Assembly (NCBI GenBank): GCA_002633005.1
Contig: NMRA01000838.1
Span: 5,245-69,244, forward strand
Source of the DNA: Phoronis australis
Lineage: Eukaryota; Phoronida; Phoronidae
Length of the DNA stretch: 64,000 bases
Direction of reading: 5' to 3'
Shown here in pieces: positions 46,806-59,386 of this stretch. A program made the position numbers and the translations under genes. The notes beneath the pieces are model-generated. The model worked only from the letters and a program-made list of their open reading frames with translations, did no database searches and was not told the origin of the DNA. How positions within the stretch are numbered: position 1 is the stretch's first letter; every line of letters starts with the position of its first letter.

Positions 46806-49800
46806 GAAACTAAATAAGGAGATCCAGATCCTCCCAATAGTCTAGACGAATTTCTGGAAAAAGTGCATGTTAGAGGCATTTTTTAGTAAAAGTGGAGAAC
46901 CTATCTTTTTAGCATAATTATGGTGTGCTGATTTTGATTATGCCTGTTCCCAAGATGGATTTTGAGTTTTTGACCATCTAATTTGCATAAACAAAATGGC
47001 CGCCAAACCAACAAAATAAGAAACATTCGTGGGACCAGGAGTACAATATGTGACGAATAATTAAGAAATTTTTGCTACAAAAACATAGTATAAATGTGTT
47101 TAGATCACTTAAATTTAAGAGCATATTAATGAACATCATTAAATTCCCCAATTGTGCTAATTAGCTTCCGCCATTACCGAAAAATTCAAATTTCGGTGTA
47201 ACTGTATCAATTTGCAGGCAAATATGACAAATGAAGTGTCTATACCTATGTTTTGAAGGTCTAGAAAAATCATTATGACACATGTGAACCTTTTTATTTC
47301 TTCTTCATTAAGTTACAATTTATGCTCATTAATAAAGCCTTAAAATTAAATTTGAAATCATAATTATCAATGCTTTTTTGCGAACATCTCATTATTTAGA
47401 TAAGACATAAAAGTATTGTGAACATAGCAACATGACTTTTAAATACTGTTGTAAAGAGATGCATGGCCATGTCGTCCCATTTTGGACAGGAACATACCAT
47501 CCTCACAGTCGACCAAGAACTCTGCTGCAGATTAATGGAGCTTACGTGGTCGGTCCCAGAATACCAAAATATATTAATATAGTACCTCTTTTAGTGGTTC
47601 TTCACGTATCAATGAATTTTATCAAGGCCATAGAAGATCACATGAATGATTCCGGAATAGCCGAGGTGTGCATAGAGAGTGCAGTACTTGGTCAAGGCCT
47701 ATGGAACTGGTCCTCAGTGGAAAGTCGTACAGCAAAGCTACAGTATGAGGGCACACAAACTGTCTTTGTAAGCTCTGTAGCATCTCCTGCATGTGCCAAG
47801 CCTTCTCTCGTTTATTGCAGAAGTGACTGTCATGCTTGTATTACCAGTATGTCTGCAGATGATGATCCACAGAAAATTCCGTAGTTGATAACATTTCTCA
47901 ATTAGGATAAGTTCAGGAAACTCCTGGGCATTTTGTCAACAATAGTTCTGATGACGTGAATTTCAGCTTCTGGTGGAGTCACATGTACATGGTTCCTATA
48001 TTGTTAAAGTACACATGCTCTCAACGGGATGGTATTTTGGAACTGCATCTTTATTCATTTACTCTCATGCTGCCCCACCGAATTATGCCCGAGTGGGGTG
48101 CGGTCTTTTTATCCGAGATGCGTCAGCTTCCACAGTCTGTTTGGTAAGAGTTTCAAGCAGGAAATTTTGTAGTCAAGTAATCTCCTCATATGTTCTGTCA
48201 GCTATATTCTGACCAGCGGGTAAATGGGGCAGGCAAAACGGAGGTGGCATCATCGGTAATACCAAAACCTCGTCAGCTCTATGGAGGTGGACACTCTCAT
48301 TTAATCTGAAATCTCATATAGCTGAACAAACTTACTGCTGTGGGAGTACATATTTTCATAACGAAGCCACGTGGCAGCTTTCGAGAGTTCCCTTCTTTAC
48401 GCATTCCATGGATTGAAGGTCTTCTCGTCCGCAAGGCCTTAGCTGCTACAAAGTCTTGCAACAAAAGACCTAGCAACAGCACTAATCCAAGAGTCACTTT
48501 TGCATGCCAAGGAACTTGGTCAGGAACATATTAAGAAATTTGTTCGAGACCAATTATCACTGAGCAATGCGATAATTCAGACATGTCAATTCACGCACCT
48601 ATGCGCAAAAATAATGCCCCAACATTTGCCAACTTATATGATTTTGGTGAAACAAACCAAAGACAAAGACAAGAAAGTAGTTCTTAAGGCAGATAGGGAT
48701 GTACTTTGCTGCCTTCGGCTTATGAGGCCAGTTGATTTGCCATCTGTGCTCAAACACGAGCTTCTTCCAGTCCATGTTTTCTTACAGAAACGAGTGGCAC
48801 ATTGCGCACTGGAGATAAGTCTTGACTTGCCGAAGTATTAATAGTTAACACATTGACTGTCCTGAAGCAATTCAACTTCATGACACGCCCGCTTGCCTCA
48901 TTATTGATGGCGAAGCTTTGCTGGTAGCTCTTGGGAAGCCTGATGGTGATGTGACTTTCGAGAACCTGGTTAATTCATTCATGAAAACAGTGCTAAACAC
49001 AGGTTTCGATATCATAAATTGACATTGTAATTGACAGATACAGTCATGAAACTATGAAGGTCACAACAGGAAAACAGCACAGTAAAGGAACACAGCAAAT
49101 CAGGTGATCATTTTTGGAAGGCCATGGTCTACCTCTTCCTCAAAACTGGTCAAATTTTCGGGCACTGGCTGAGAATAAAGCAGATCTAGCACATTTCTTG
49201 TCAGAGAAACTGTGTTTGTAGACACCTGAAGATAATAGGTTATGGTTGCAGGAGGGTTCAAAAATGAGATGGAAGTAAATTAAATCATCTAAGGATGTAA
49301 CTGATTTGAGGACTCTGAAATCCACACATGAAGAAACAGATGCAAGATTGGTACTGCATGCTGTCCACAGGCCGTCGTGTTTTCCAGGGACACCCGATGT
49401 TCTACTGCTTCTGGTATCGCCCTTCCAACAAATGCAATGTGAGCATATCTGTATGATGTAAGGCACATCAAAGAAATGACGATATATGCATATTGAAGCA
49501 CTTTTCAACAAACTACCACGAGACTCAGCAACATCCTTGTTTGCTTTTCATGCCGTAACCGGGTTTGGCACCAACTCGTACTTTGCCAATCACATGAAAC
49601 AATCATCATGGAAGGTGTTCCTAGAGCATCACAGACTGCTTAAGAACCCCTGCATTGGTGAACTCACTGAGCAAATTACGATGGCTTCAGAAGTATTTGT
49701 CTGCAGAATATACAACACGACCAGAACAGACCTGTAGATGTAGCACGCCATTTACTATTCTCCAAGCCCGTGAACGCAGAAGTCCTTCCCCCAACGCATA

Positions 49801-50866
49801 ATGCCCGTTGTTTCCATCTGATGAGAGTGCACTATCAGGTCAAGGTATGGCAAAATGATAATTGTTCCATACCTGAGCTCCCAGCACCCTCTGATATGGG
49901 AGGGACACAAAAACTTATGCTTGCACCCCTTACTGATGACACAGAGTTCTATCCCAGACAGCTGCCTAGAGATGGTATTGTGTGCATGCCAGAAACAACG
50001 CAGCAGTAGATAATGCAGATGCAAGAAATCTGGATTTCGATGCATATCATTATGCACATGCCAGCAGTACATTCATGATCAGATTCCTTGTATGCAAACA
50101 GTTTGATTTGCCTGGCTTCAGGCATGTTAAAAAGTACCAAAAAGTGAATGCTAAAACTGTGTTCAGCAGGCCTGAAAACTATTCATGAAACTGAGAATCT
50201 AATGTTTTCAATAACAATAACTCTATTGATTTTTTATGAATGGAAGATAACGGTATAGTGCGAACATTTGTCCTATATTCCATCAAAATAGTGACACCTT
50301 GCTTGACGAGCATTGCAGATTAAAGACTATTTTTTCCACATTCTGTAAGTATACATCTATAACTCAATAAATATGAAATCAATTGCTCCAAAAATGTCTT
50401 TAGTGTTTTTGTTGACCATGATAATATAAGTATAAACACCTCATTTTTCAAGTTAGCCTGCAGGAACACAAACTTGTGACGCAAATTACATTGTATGGTA
50501 AGTGCGGCACCTAATTTGCATAATTAGTTTTCAGAGTTGCATTTTTTAGTTTTCATAAGTGATGTATTGCTCAAGAAGTATTTATAAGAAGTGTACAGGT
50601 GAGACATTTCATCATTTTAAATGGTATATGGCGATTTCTATTACAAAAATACATCTGAACTTGACAGTTTGGCCGCCATTTTGTTTATGCAAATTAGATG
50701 GTCAAAAATGCAAAATTCGGCTTGGGAACAGGGTTAGTTGAATTCGCCATACCTTGATTGTGTGAAAAAGTCTTGTTCCCAACTTTTACTAAAAAATGCT
50801 TCTAGAACCTTATACAGGGCTCTTTTCAGGAAATGCGTCTAGACTACAAGGATACTATAGTTTCAC
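46806..50866 (+). mobile_element. DNA transposon relic with long inverted repeats
   Basis: Left (about 46806-47285) and right (about 50403-50866) segments are diverged inverted copies. Shared blocks in the same order include GTCTAGACG, CATTTTTTAGTAAAAGT, a GTTCCCAAG block, TTTTTGACCATCTAATTTGC, then ATAAACAAAATGG and TGCAGGC. Between them lies the broken gene at 47432-50130. The inverted repeats are much more diverged than those of the small elements, so this is an old insertion. Confidence 0.75.
47432..50130 (+). pseudogene. Broken copy of an uncharacterised multicopy invertebrate family
   Basis: Successive frames recall, in order, parts of a large protein family found in many copies in marine animals and annotated there only as uncharacterised. 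I see PLLVVLHVSMNFIKAIEDHM near the start, then LHLYSFTLMLPH (about 48045-48080), a segment KKFVRDQLSLSNAI (48530-48575), STHEETDARLVLHAVH (about 49318-49365), PDVLLLLVSPF, FAFHAVTGF (about 49540-49570) and a cysteine-rich tail reading CRCKKSGFRCISLCTC (about 50010-50060). In intact relatives the middle motifs read HEEADTR and DTDVLVL, an acidic pattern that could belong to a PIN/FEN-like nuclease fold (inference). At least several frameshifts and stops break it, so it is dead. Family assignment is from memory of recurring motifs. Its position between inverted repeats suggests that it was the transposon's own gene. Confidence 0.7.
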
Positions 50867-50878
50867 GAAATGTAGAAT

Positions 50879-51022
50879 CAATGAAAAATATAAATAGGTA
50901 AATAAAACAACAAGAATGGATCAACTGAAATTTTTCGGATGTAATAACGTCCTTTGTCAACAGAAACAGAAATCAGTTGATCCATTCTTGTTGTTTTATT
51001 TACCTATTTATATTTTTCATTG
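50879..51022. repeat. Perfect 50-bp inverted repeat with 44-bp loop
   Basis: 50879-50928 and 50973-51022 are exact reverse complements. The arms begin CAATGAAAAATATAAATAGG and end GGATCAACTGA. The stem has no mismatch, which stands out beside the strongly diverged inverted repeats of the transposon that ends 12 bp away. Confidence 0.95.
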
Positions 51023-52428
51023 TTAGAAATTGCGGAGAGTTACGCAAGAAAATGACGTATATTGCATTGTTTTTCACTTAAACGGCTGTAACGGGCAAGG
51101 CGAATGTCGGTTGATTCCCAGTTTTTGCATGAACCCCGTCCGGTCTTTAGCTTTACATGTTGATAAAGGATACAAATTTCACGACAAGGTGACAAGCAGA
51201 ACTACCCTGGCTGTATGCACTTTCGGGGTCAACCGAAGAAATACACACAGTAGTACCTAGCTGTATTTTGATGACAGTCTTCATACAGCTAGCTGGCTGG
51301 CTATATCCTTGGATGCATGTTGACTGATAATCAAACCTTTACAACCTTTGAAGTGTAACTGAAAAGTGACTTTGTATTCTTTATCAAAAATGTGCTGTGG
51401 AGTATCTTTTGTCGGATTTTCATTGTCCGAACACTTGTAAAACTCATGAAAAGGCTATTGCATTTCTAGAATTACGGTTTGGAGCTAGATTATCCTTCGA
51501 TCATATACACCTGACTAATGTTCAGGGTATGGATTTCAAAATGTAGGCACAAGGATCGAAAAGGAAAAAAGCACGCGGTAGAGCGGCAGCGGGATAGTGC
51601 CACGAAATTGCGAAGATGGGCACATGATCAGGGACTTCCGTATAATTCAATCTAATGGAAACGAAACTGTGTGGCAAGAGCTTTTGTGCGTGATAAGAGT
51701 TTTTGCGGTGCGTGATAAAGGTGCGCACACATAGGAAAATTTAGTTTCCACCAACTAATTATTATGACAGACATAACTGAGTAAATTACAGCCATGTTTA
51801 TTGCACCCCCCCCCCCTCCCCCAACGAACAAGAGCTTATTTCCATTGGCAAGTGAAAGATGAATGCGTTCAACTCTATTTATTGCGTCTCTCCTGCTCCA
51901 CCTCTCGTCTGCAAATTCTGGTTAATTCCAGGGTTCTTATAAAGTCACGCAGCGAAGCTTCTTTTCAGTTTTACGTGCTGTCAGCACTTCCATACTATCA
52001 ACTGTGTCAATTCTTATATCAAAGAAGAAAAGATAGGGAACAGTAGGTCCGTCCTGAATTACACGGCGATAGAACTCTGGTTTGTCCCGAAGATAAGAAC
52101 GTTTTGAAAATCTGGCAGGATTTCGTGTCTCTCACTGATGTCGGGAAGTCGAAGAATTTTACATCATGTATCCACTAGTATTTGTCCAGTTTATCAAACT
52201 TTCTCACGTCGGAGTTGCAGCTCACAGCACAGCAGTAATACTTCATTTGCATTGGAGGGGCGTATAGAATAATGCAACCGAGAAAAAAATAACAATCAGA
52301 CAACAACAAATAACATGTGAAACTCCAATGGCGCGAAAACGAGACAGCAAATGTGCCCGACGGATGTTTACGGCATTGTGGGTAAATACCTCGAGATTCA
52401 AGTGTTGCTGTGTAATCCGGGCGTGCAT
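51023..52428. other. Non-coding stretch, no gene recognised
   Basis: A C-rich tract near 51805-51823. Short open frames without recognisable domains. Confidence 0.4.
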
Positions 52429-52562
52429 TCAGTAACGCTAGGACTACGCTAGGACCTAGCTAAAATCTAGCCAAAGGCGCGTGATCTCATTTAAAATACA
52501 CAGCAATTTCCCACGTAATCTCGCGAAGTCTTGCTTTTTGGCGAGGTCCTAGGCTTACTGAG
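52429..52562. mobile_element. 134-bp MITE, copy 2 (CAGTAAC family)
   Basis: Ends TTCAGTAACGCTAGGAC and GTCCTAGGCTTACTGAG. The interior shares CTAAAATCTA, then CTCATTTAAAATACAC and AGCAATTTC with the copy at 18189-18324. Confidence 0.75.
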
Positions 52563-53095
52563 CGGGAGGCTGGACTGCCCTACCGGAGGCTTTCGTTACA
52601 CCCTAACAAGTGAAATCGTGGGTACTGGTTGCAGCCATGCTAAGTGATCGAACTTGATGAAAACTTATGACGTTAATCTCATCTGATAATAAAGCCACTT
52701 GTCAAACAGCACTGCAGAAATTGTTTGCCACGACCGAGTTGGTTTCGACATTCGGTTCGAATCGCCAAATTTAAACCTCCGATTGAATAGGAGTCTGTAT
52801 AAATTCTCCGGATGTTTTAATTGGCAACAGAAATACTGCTCTATCATGGCATCAAAGAATTTGGGATCGGTTTTGCAAGGAGTTAGTCTTTTTTTCTTTT
52901 TCAACAACTAAGCTGAAACTTAGTAATTCAGTTTTAACTGGATAATTTCCTAACCTTGTTCTATGATTTTATTACGTACTCGGTAACATCCCGTTTTCCA
53001 TTAATAACAGCCATCCGTTACCCCAGGACGTTTAACAAAAACTAATCCGTTGTAAATCGTCGTTATTTAACGCTTACCTCTTTATCGATCTAAAT
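52563..53095. other. 3' flank of the - strand gene
   Basis: Contains a candidate polyadenylation signal for the gene at 53096-59386. Otherwise nothing recognised. Confidence 0.45.
52968..52973 (-). terminator. Candidate polyadenylation signal AATAAA
   Basis: TTTATT on the + strand reads AATAAA on the - strand, about 125 bp after the stop codon at 53096. This is a plausible spacing for a 3' UTR. Confidence 0.4.
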
Positions 53096-54214
53096 TCATT
53101 TGTTAATTTGCAACTGTTTTCTCCTTGAAAGATTTGGCGTGGAGTCAGGTGACTTCATGACCTTTCCGTTAATTTCTATTGTATCTGAGAAATGAACGCG
53201 GTTCGTTTTAGCCTTAACTTCCTTGTCATCATTTTCATCTTGCAGAAGACCGTCTGCTTTGTTGTTTTCGGACTTTTCACCTAACCCCTTATCATCATCC
53301 TCGTCCTCATCGTCTAAATTTTCTAAAATTTTTTGGAATTCATCAGATCCTTCAGGGACTATTTTCATCGTTACTTTTCTGTCCAACTGGGGACTGTATG
53401 TTTTAATGCAGAAGTCGATATATTGTCTTACGCCATCTTGTTTCAGATGGTCTGCTTCATTCAGGTTCCCCAGTAAAGCTTTCTTTGGCACACTTTGAGC
53501 AGATTCTTCAAATGGCTGCAAAAATGCCCGAGGGGACCTAGGACTTACGGACGGAGAACGCGACACGTTACCTCCACCTATGGGTGGTAAGTGCATGGAT
53601 AAGGAATCGGAAGGAAATCTCCGTCGACCAATGCGGGGAGATAACAATGCACTATTCGGCCGCCCTCTACCCACTGTTTCATTATAATGCAAAGGGCTAA
53701 GCCGTGGTCGAAACGTCAAGTCAAGGTCGTCTCTGCTTCCTCGTCGAGGTCTGTGGTTTATGGGGAATTTAACCATGCCCGAGAAACTATCCACGAAACC
53801 GGATTTCTCAGCTGCATGCTTACTTGTTGGTTCCACCCTTAATCGCTCTCGTGGAGAGCGTTCTTTGGATCCATCTGTTTTTCCATCATTCTTCTCGTTT
53901 TTTCTTCTCGGAGAGACATTGGACACATTTCTAGGTTGAAGTCTTGGAGTCGCAATGTGCTTCACACTGTCATAGCGGCTTGCGTCATTCACCAGCGTGT
54001 GATCAACATTATCGACACCAGGGAATCGGTCACAGCTGTTCGCCTTCTTTAATAGTTTTTTGTGCGGACGTTGACAGATGGACAGGGGAGACGAAAAGAA
54101 CCTCCCACCGTTTTTTGGGTGTCTGTCATTTCCTCCGCCATCGTCTTCGATCTTTTTTACTTGGGCCATTGAACTCCCTGTGTTCGGATCTTTCTTCGCA
54201 TTGGCAATATCCTC
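53096..54214 (-). CDS. Exon 2 of the RVxF-motif protein
   Basis: The acceptor TTTTTAG is followed by EDIANAKKDPNTGSS and then the long open frame from MAQVKK to the TGA at 53096-53098. The open frame reaches back to the splice site without a stop, so the internal ATG at 54169 need not be the start. Confidence 0.87.
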   Translation of the reverse strand, partial: EDIANAKKDPNTGSSMAQVKKIEDDGGGNDRHPKNGGRFFSSPLSICQRPHKKLLKKANSCDRFPGVDNVDHTLVNDASRYDSVKHIATPRLQPRNVSNVSPRRKNEKNDGKTDGSKERSPRERLRVEPTSKHAAEKSGFVDSFSGMVKFPINHRPRRGSRDDLDLTFRPRLSPLHYNETVGRGRPNSALLSPRIGRRRFPSDSLSMHLPPIGGGNVSRSPSVSPRSPRAFLQPFEESAQSVPKKALLGNLNEADHLKQDGVRQYIDFCIKTYSPQLDRKVTMKIVPEGSDEFQKILENLDDEDEDDDKGLGEKSENNKADGLLQDENDDKEVKAKTNRVHFSDTIEINGKVMKSPDSTPNLSRRKQLQINK

Positions 54215-57200
54215 CTAAAAATCAAAACAGTGACGATTACTCAGCAAGCTGATCATTCAAAATTAACACGTTTATGGTCATTATCTTAGGTGCACTCCAC
54301 AGCTATAAGAAAATCAAGTCCAGCTGTGAGAATTTGTCATGAGATGGACACTACATCCGCTTTGACGACACCTGGAGATGTTTTCCCAATTAAAACTGAG
54401 GAAATTAGGCTGGGCTTGTGACTATTGATCTCTCGAATGCCATACGTCAAATATGTCTGCATCACAAACAGTAATGTGACACATTATAGTAATTTGTGAT
54501 ATCTCGAAATGAGCACCTTGCTGGAGACGATGTTCCGTCTTAACTTACCTTTGGTAAGGCCCTGGGTTCGCCACCATCGATGATAAGAATAATATTAGTT
54601 TTCAATCATTTCCTAAAATGACGTTTAATTTCTTGCTAGTAGCGGCGAAGGGAGGCATGATACCGTGGACACGACGCAAATTACAGGTATAAATTATACA
54701 CTAAGACGTAGGTCAATCATTAAACAACATTGATCGAGTGACTACTTTTCCAATTGATTTCGTAGTACGTAGTTGAATCACATATGTACTTGGCAAAACA
54801 CTACTGAGAGATAAAGGTAGCGTGTGTCGGTATTTGAAAGTTTTTTTATAGACATAGATACAGGTATAACAAAATACGCAAGGGCTGAATTACTGAACAT
54901 TGTTTTTTGTCACGTGGTGTTTGAAGATGCATGCGCAACCATTTAGAGTAGTCAAATCAATGGGTCGTGGTTTAAAACAGGAAAACATCGCTTGTTGGTG
55001 TTCACCGATATGACGTCACCACGCCGTGTACTGCCACTCCTGACATCACTGCACTAATTAATGTTAAAGGGCAGTTACTTCTCAGACTACATAGGAACTT
55101 CATAATAATTCACCAAAAAAAACTTGATTCATATCACTCATTTCCATGATTCTATGTTAATGCTATGATGCTATAAACGGTTAACAGGAATTCCTACTAA
55201 ACTACTGGATATAATTTTCAATGCAAGGTTTTTCGTCATTTGTGAATGATAGGTTGACTATTCATCATCAGCCTGATAAGAATTCAAATTGACCGAAAAA
55301 GGGGTGTACGCATCGGATAAAATGCTCATTACAAATCACAAAAACTGTGTTTCTAATATCCCCATACCACGATAAATATTTATTGTATACAGGAAGAATG
55401 TCAAAAGGCCATCGGAGTTTGACAAGGGTTGCCTAACTTCTTATCAGTCGCACGTGCGCTATCCATGTTAATACGTGTAAAATCAAATGCTATCATGGCG
55501 AGGAAATTTTAAGACCATTTTTTGCAATTAATCGGTTTATTTCATGATGTCTATGCTTGGGCTTTAAGAAGGAAGGAAATGACATAGATTCGGGATGTGT
55601 TCTTCATTGTCACCATTCTGCATTGTAGTGTTCTAGGCGCGCCCATCATGGATATCCTAAATCAATGAGGCAAAGAAAAACGCAGGATCCATGTTTAATA
55701 GCAGGCCGAATAAACAAGAGGTCAAAGTCCGCGTGTATGTACTGGCTTAAAGTTGTAGTTGAGAGCAGTGCAAACATTGTTTTGTTTAACTTCGATTTCC
55801 TTATGGCACTAATAGTTATTGATCCTAAAACCACTATTCAGGGCTATTTTCTGTATGAAAAATATTAAACGTTCAGGAGATAGTATACAGAGCATTAATT
55901 TGCTTATTATTTCATGTGTTATTCTACAGAATTATGAGCTGGCGGAATTTATCCGAGTACTAACTTTCGTGCGCGTGAAATCACTGTGGTTACTGCACTA
56001 ATATCAAACTCATTTCGAGAAAAACAGGTACTATTCCTGTCAACTTATAACAACGTTCTATATATGCAGGAACATTCCAAACGCGTGTGCACGTGCGCAT
56101 ATCCGTATGCACATGCACATTTTGCAAAATGATTACTAGGGTTGCAAAGAACTGACATAGCGCTTGTCTGTGTGACCATGTGCACGGCCCATAAAATGGC
56201 ACTCGGTGACAAGCCATAAAGAACCGTCAGTTCCCTCGAAACCATGCTGAAATCATTTCCCATTTGACTAGGGAAACGTTTCAGATCAATTTCATAACAG
56301 TAACTGATCTAAATCGAAATATGATGTTTATGACTGAAAGCGGGTTTAGTGCATCTTTAAACAAAAACCCACAAAGCCTTCCAGCCACTTTTAGAGCTAA
56401 TTGTTTCTTTGTTGTTTTCAGTGGCCTTTACTCGTGCTTTGTTAAAAAATTGTAAGCGTAAGCCAATTGCAGCTCAAGCGTTTTCGATGCTTTCTAAGTT
56501 AGACATCGAACCGTTCCCATAGTGGTCATTAAAATAAGTATCTGACCATTCACGGGCCCGTTTGAATTACTATCAAGCTCAAGATATTTGATAACCGTTT
56601 TTGCAAAACGCATGGTCCAACTTTGTCTGATCCATTGATTGATTTCGATGACGTCAACGTTCAACATCTTAGCAAGACTAATGAGCGGACTCAAACGTCA
56701 TTAACTACCTGAACACACTATCAACAAAACAAGTCTGATGGGTTCTTATTAATTAACCTTTTTATTACTTGCACTGCAACAGGTGACGCTGGTGGAGGAT
56801 AGTGCTGCTTCGTGTTAATCACTTCACATGCACGCATCCAATCTTAAATGAGGTGGTGTCAAATGAGAAATGCGAAATAAAATGCATAGGAGCGTTTGAA
56901 CACAAAATAAAGACAATACGATTGTAGTTGTTTTTAGTCTACATTCAAATGTTTTAATCGTATCTCCACCGTCCATTTGATACAGGTTTATAGAAATCAA
57001 GCTATTAATGACAACTGAGTTTACTGAAACGAGATAATTCTAAACAATTTGACAGTTTTGCGGCAAAAAGTCCCTCTTCATGAGTCTTTATGACTAGAGA
57101 TTGACAGTCCTCACGAAGACGAATCTTGTCGCTAAGTTAAAACTTAAAAGGGTTGATTAAATTAGCTTCTTCATTCAGAACTAGTTTTCTTTGAATGCCC

Positions 57201-59386
57201 TTCTCCCCTCCAGGTCATTATAAACTCCAATAATGAGTTCACTCAAGCGGATATAAATTTCCTAGACCCCGGTCAGCTTCTCAGCACGTTCTACTTTTTC
57301 ATAATGAGCAATGTCGACTACCAACCAATGTGTATTAAGACAACTTACAGGTGATCTTCACGCTGTGTCGACAATTCGTCAACACCGACAATTTTACTCA
57401 TCTCATTCGTGACGTGCACGTGCACTCCCATTCCGTTCCACTGTTACTCACCAGCGCTCTCATGCCCGCCATCCATGCCGTGTCAGGAAGTTTTCAGTTG
57501 TCATACCTTAGTCCAATGTAGGCTGTACGAAATCCCAGCCATTATTAACTAATCGTCTGCCTAAGCCATCCTGTCTGGTTTTAACAAATCAATTGAACCC
57601 GATTGACGCCGGATATTTACAGCTCCCTTCTAAAACAATCCATCAACTCACTTTAGCCATTTTTTACTGTTTAGCGATAACATGGCATACAATAGTGTTG
57701 AATTGGTATTTGCTGCGATTACAATAATTTGTTGACGAGGTTGAGCTCATACAAAATGCCTTTATAAAGCCTTGTTGATAACTAGTCAAACAAACACTTA
57801 CCAACAGAGGAATTTTATTCAGCACCTCTTTTCATACATTTGTTCCCGATCAGTGAAACGGCAGTTATCAAAGAACCTAATAGGCGTACAATTTACGTCT
57901 TTCAAAACGCATATACGCATGAAACCCAAACTCGGGTTTACGTAAGCCAAATCTTCAAAATTTGCTGATCAGATTTAAGGAGCCGTCTGTAAATAAACAC
58001 TGTTCGTTCTGTAAATATGCCACCTCAGTTTTGGCAAACAGACACGATGGTAATATATAAAGAATATCTTGCCAGTGTAAACAGGGTATAATGCAGACAA
58101 CGGCTCATCTGAAACAGTCTCCCAGGTGTTGTTTGGGGTGTGTAAAATGACCTACGGTCAAGCACCCCGCTGTTATCCAGCTGACAGCTTGTTGTGCGAC
58201 ATATAGACCCCGTTCATAGATTCGTCCGTTTTTGTTTTGTTTCGTTTTGTTTTTTGTATAGGCTACGACTGCGCGTACGACGCGAGAATTCGAATCGGAC
58301 CACGCTCATTCGATGCAATATTTCGTCACGCGACGTAATTATGTACATGTAGGCCTAATGTACACGACAACGTCACACGGAAATGGACGAACTTATTATC
58401 GAACGAGCTTGAATTGGAGCACTTGACTCTACAGTCTTGTTCATAGCAAAAAATGAGTATGTAAAACAGAGTTTTCATTTTGAGTAAGGCTAAATGATTA
58501 ATGTCCATGACATTGAAAATTGAATGCAGGGTTACACAACGAGAATGTCCTCCATTCTCGAAGATTTTTGTTTATGTGCGCTTGGCTATATTAAAAACTA
58601 GTCAATCTGAGATTTTCTTAAAATTTTCGTTTAGTTCAGTCATACGAAGGAAGATAATTTTCATTAATTTTCCAAAATTACTATGGCTGCATAAACACAA
58701 AGCATTTCTTTTAAGTACAAAACAAATTTAAAATCAAACAGGTGACTTAAAGCGTTTTACTAGAAGATCCATACAGTGTTAACTAAAGCCAAGTGTAACT
58801 AAAAACGTTATTTCTGCGGTTCCACCCTAATACAAACCAAAAGAATTGTTTTCACACGTGGCCTGCGCCGCTTTGGGATTCAAGCCCCTATATTTTAATG
58901 CATGAAGAGTTTCAGAAATTAGTGATTAGGGTCATCGATAGAATGATACAAGGTTTAAAAATGCAACATGCTGCGTAACTCAATATTATATCTAAACAAG
59001 GTCAGATGTACTAGAAGCGATAAAATATAAATTGCAAAGCCTGGAAACTCGTTGTAAGATTTTCCCGACTTTGCTGATTCCTTCTATTTGAACAGGAGTC
59101 GTTCATTTTGCATGCGCGCTCTAGGTAGTGGACCTAATACTGGTTGGCGACTTTGTTGTGACAAGCTTCGAAGGAATGTAGGTCTAACAATGATTTAGCT
59201 ATGTCCGACTAAGGAATACAAGAAAAACAATCTAGTCATAACAGAAATATTCTATAAATGACAGCTTAAAATATTTGTTACCTTAAACTGGTTCGCTTCC
59301 GTTTCCAAAACTGTATCCCTCTGTCCTCCCGTTAGCTGCTCATAGACAATTTTTGAAACCTTTAAAGAAGCTTCACTTTCCGCCAT
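53096..59386 (-). CDS. Unidentified 407-aa protein with RVxF (PP1-docking) motif
   Basis: Exon 1 (59386-59282) and exon 2 (54214-53096) join in phase 0 through donor AAG/GTAACA and acceptor TTTTTAG, giving 407 codons. The protein begins MAESEASLKVSKIVYEQL and is hydrophilic and probably disordered. It is rich in R, S, P, K and D, with SPR repeats (about residues 215-270), an acidic run DDEDEDDD (about 340-347) and near the C-terminus NRVHFSD. Known: RVxF with flanking basic and acidic residues is the usual docking motif for protein phosphatase 1, so a PP1 regulatory or targeting role is an inference. I do not recognise the orthologue. The more ordered stretch is around GVRQYIDFCIKTYSPQLDRK. 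No membrane segment or signal peptide. Further small exons inside the 5-kb intron cannot be excluded, although the joined frame needs none. Confidence 0.82.
54215..59281 (-). other. Intron of the RVxF-motif gene
   Basis: A 5.07-kb intron. Several short open frames lie in it on both strands, none with a recognisable domain, and I found no clear mobile element. Confidence 0.7.
59282..59386 (-). CDS. Exon 1 of the RVxF-motif protein
   Basis: 35 codons starting at an ATG in AAAATGGCGG, a context that also fits a YY1-type site overlapping the start codon, as seen in many animal TATA-less promoters. The donor is GTAACA. Joining it to exon 2 keeps the frame and gives QFK followed by EDIAN. Confidence 0.8.

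Noticed and set aside
53944-54252. 102-codon + strand open frame
   Set aside because: Shadow of the convincing - strand exon 53096-54214.
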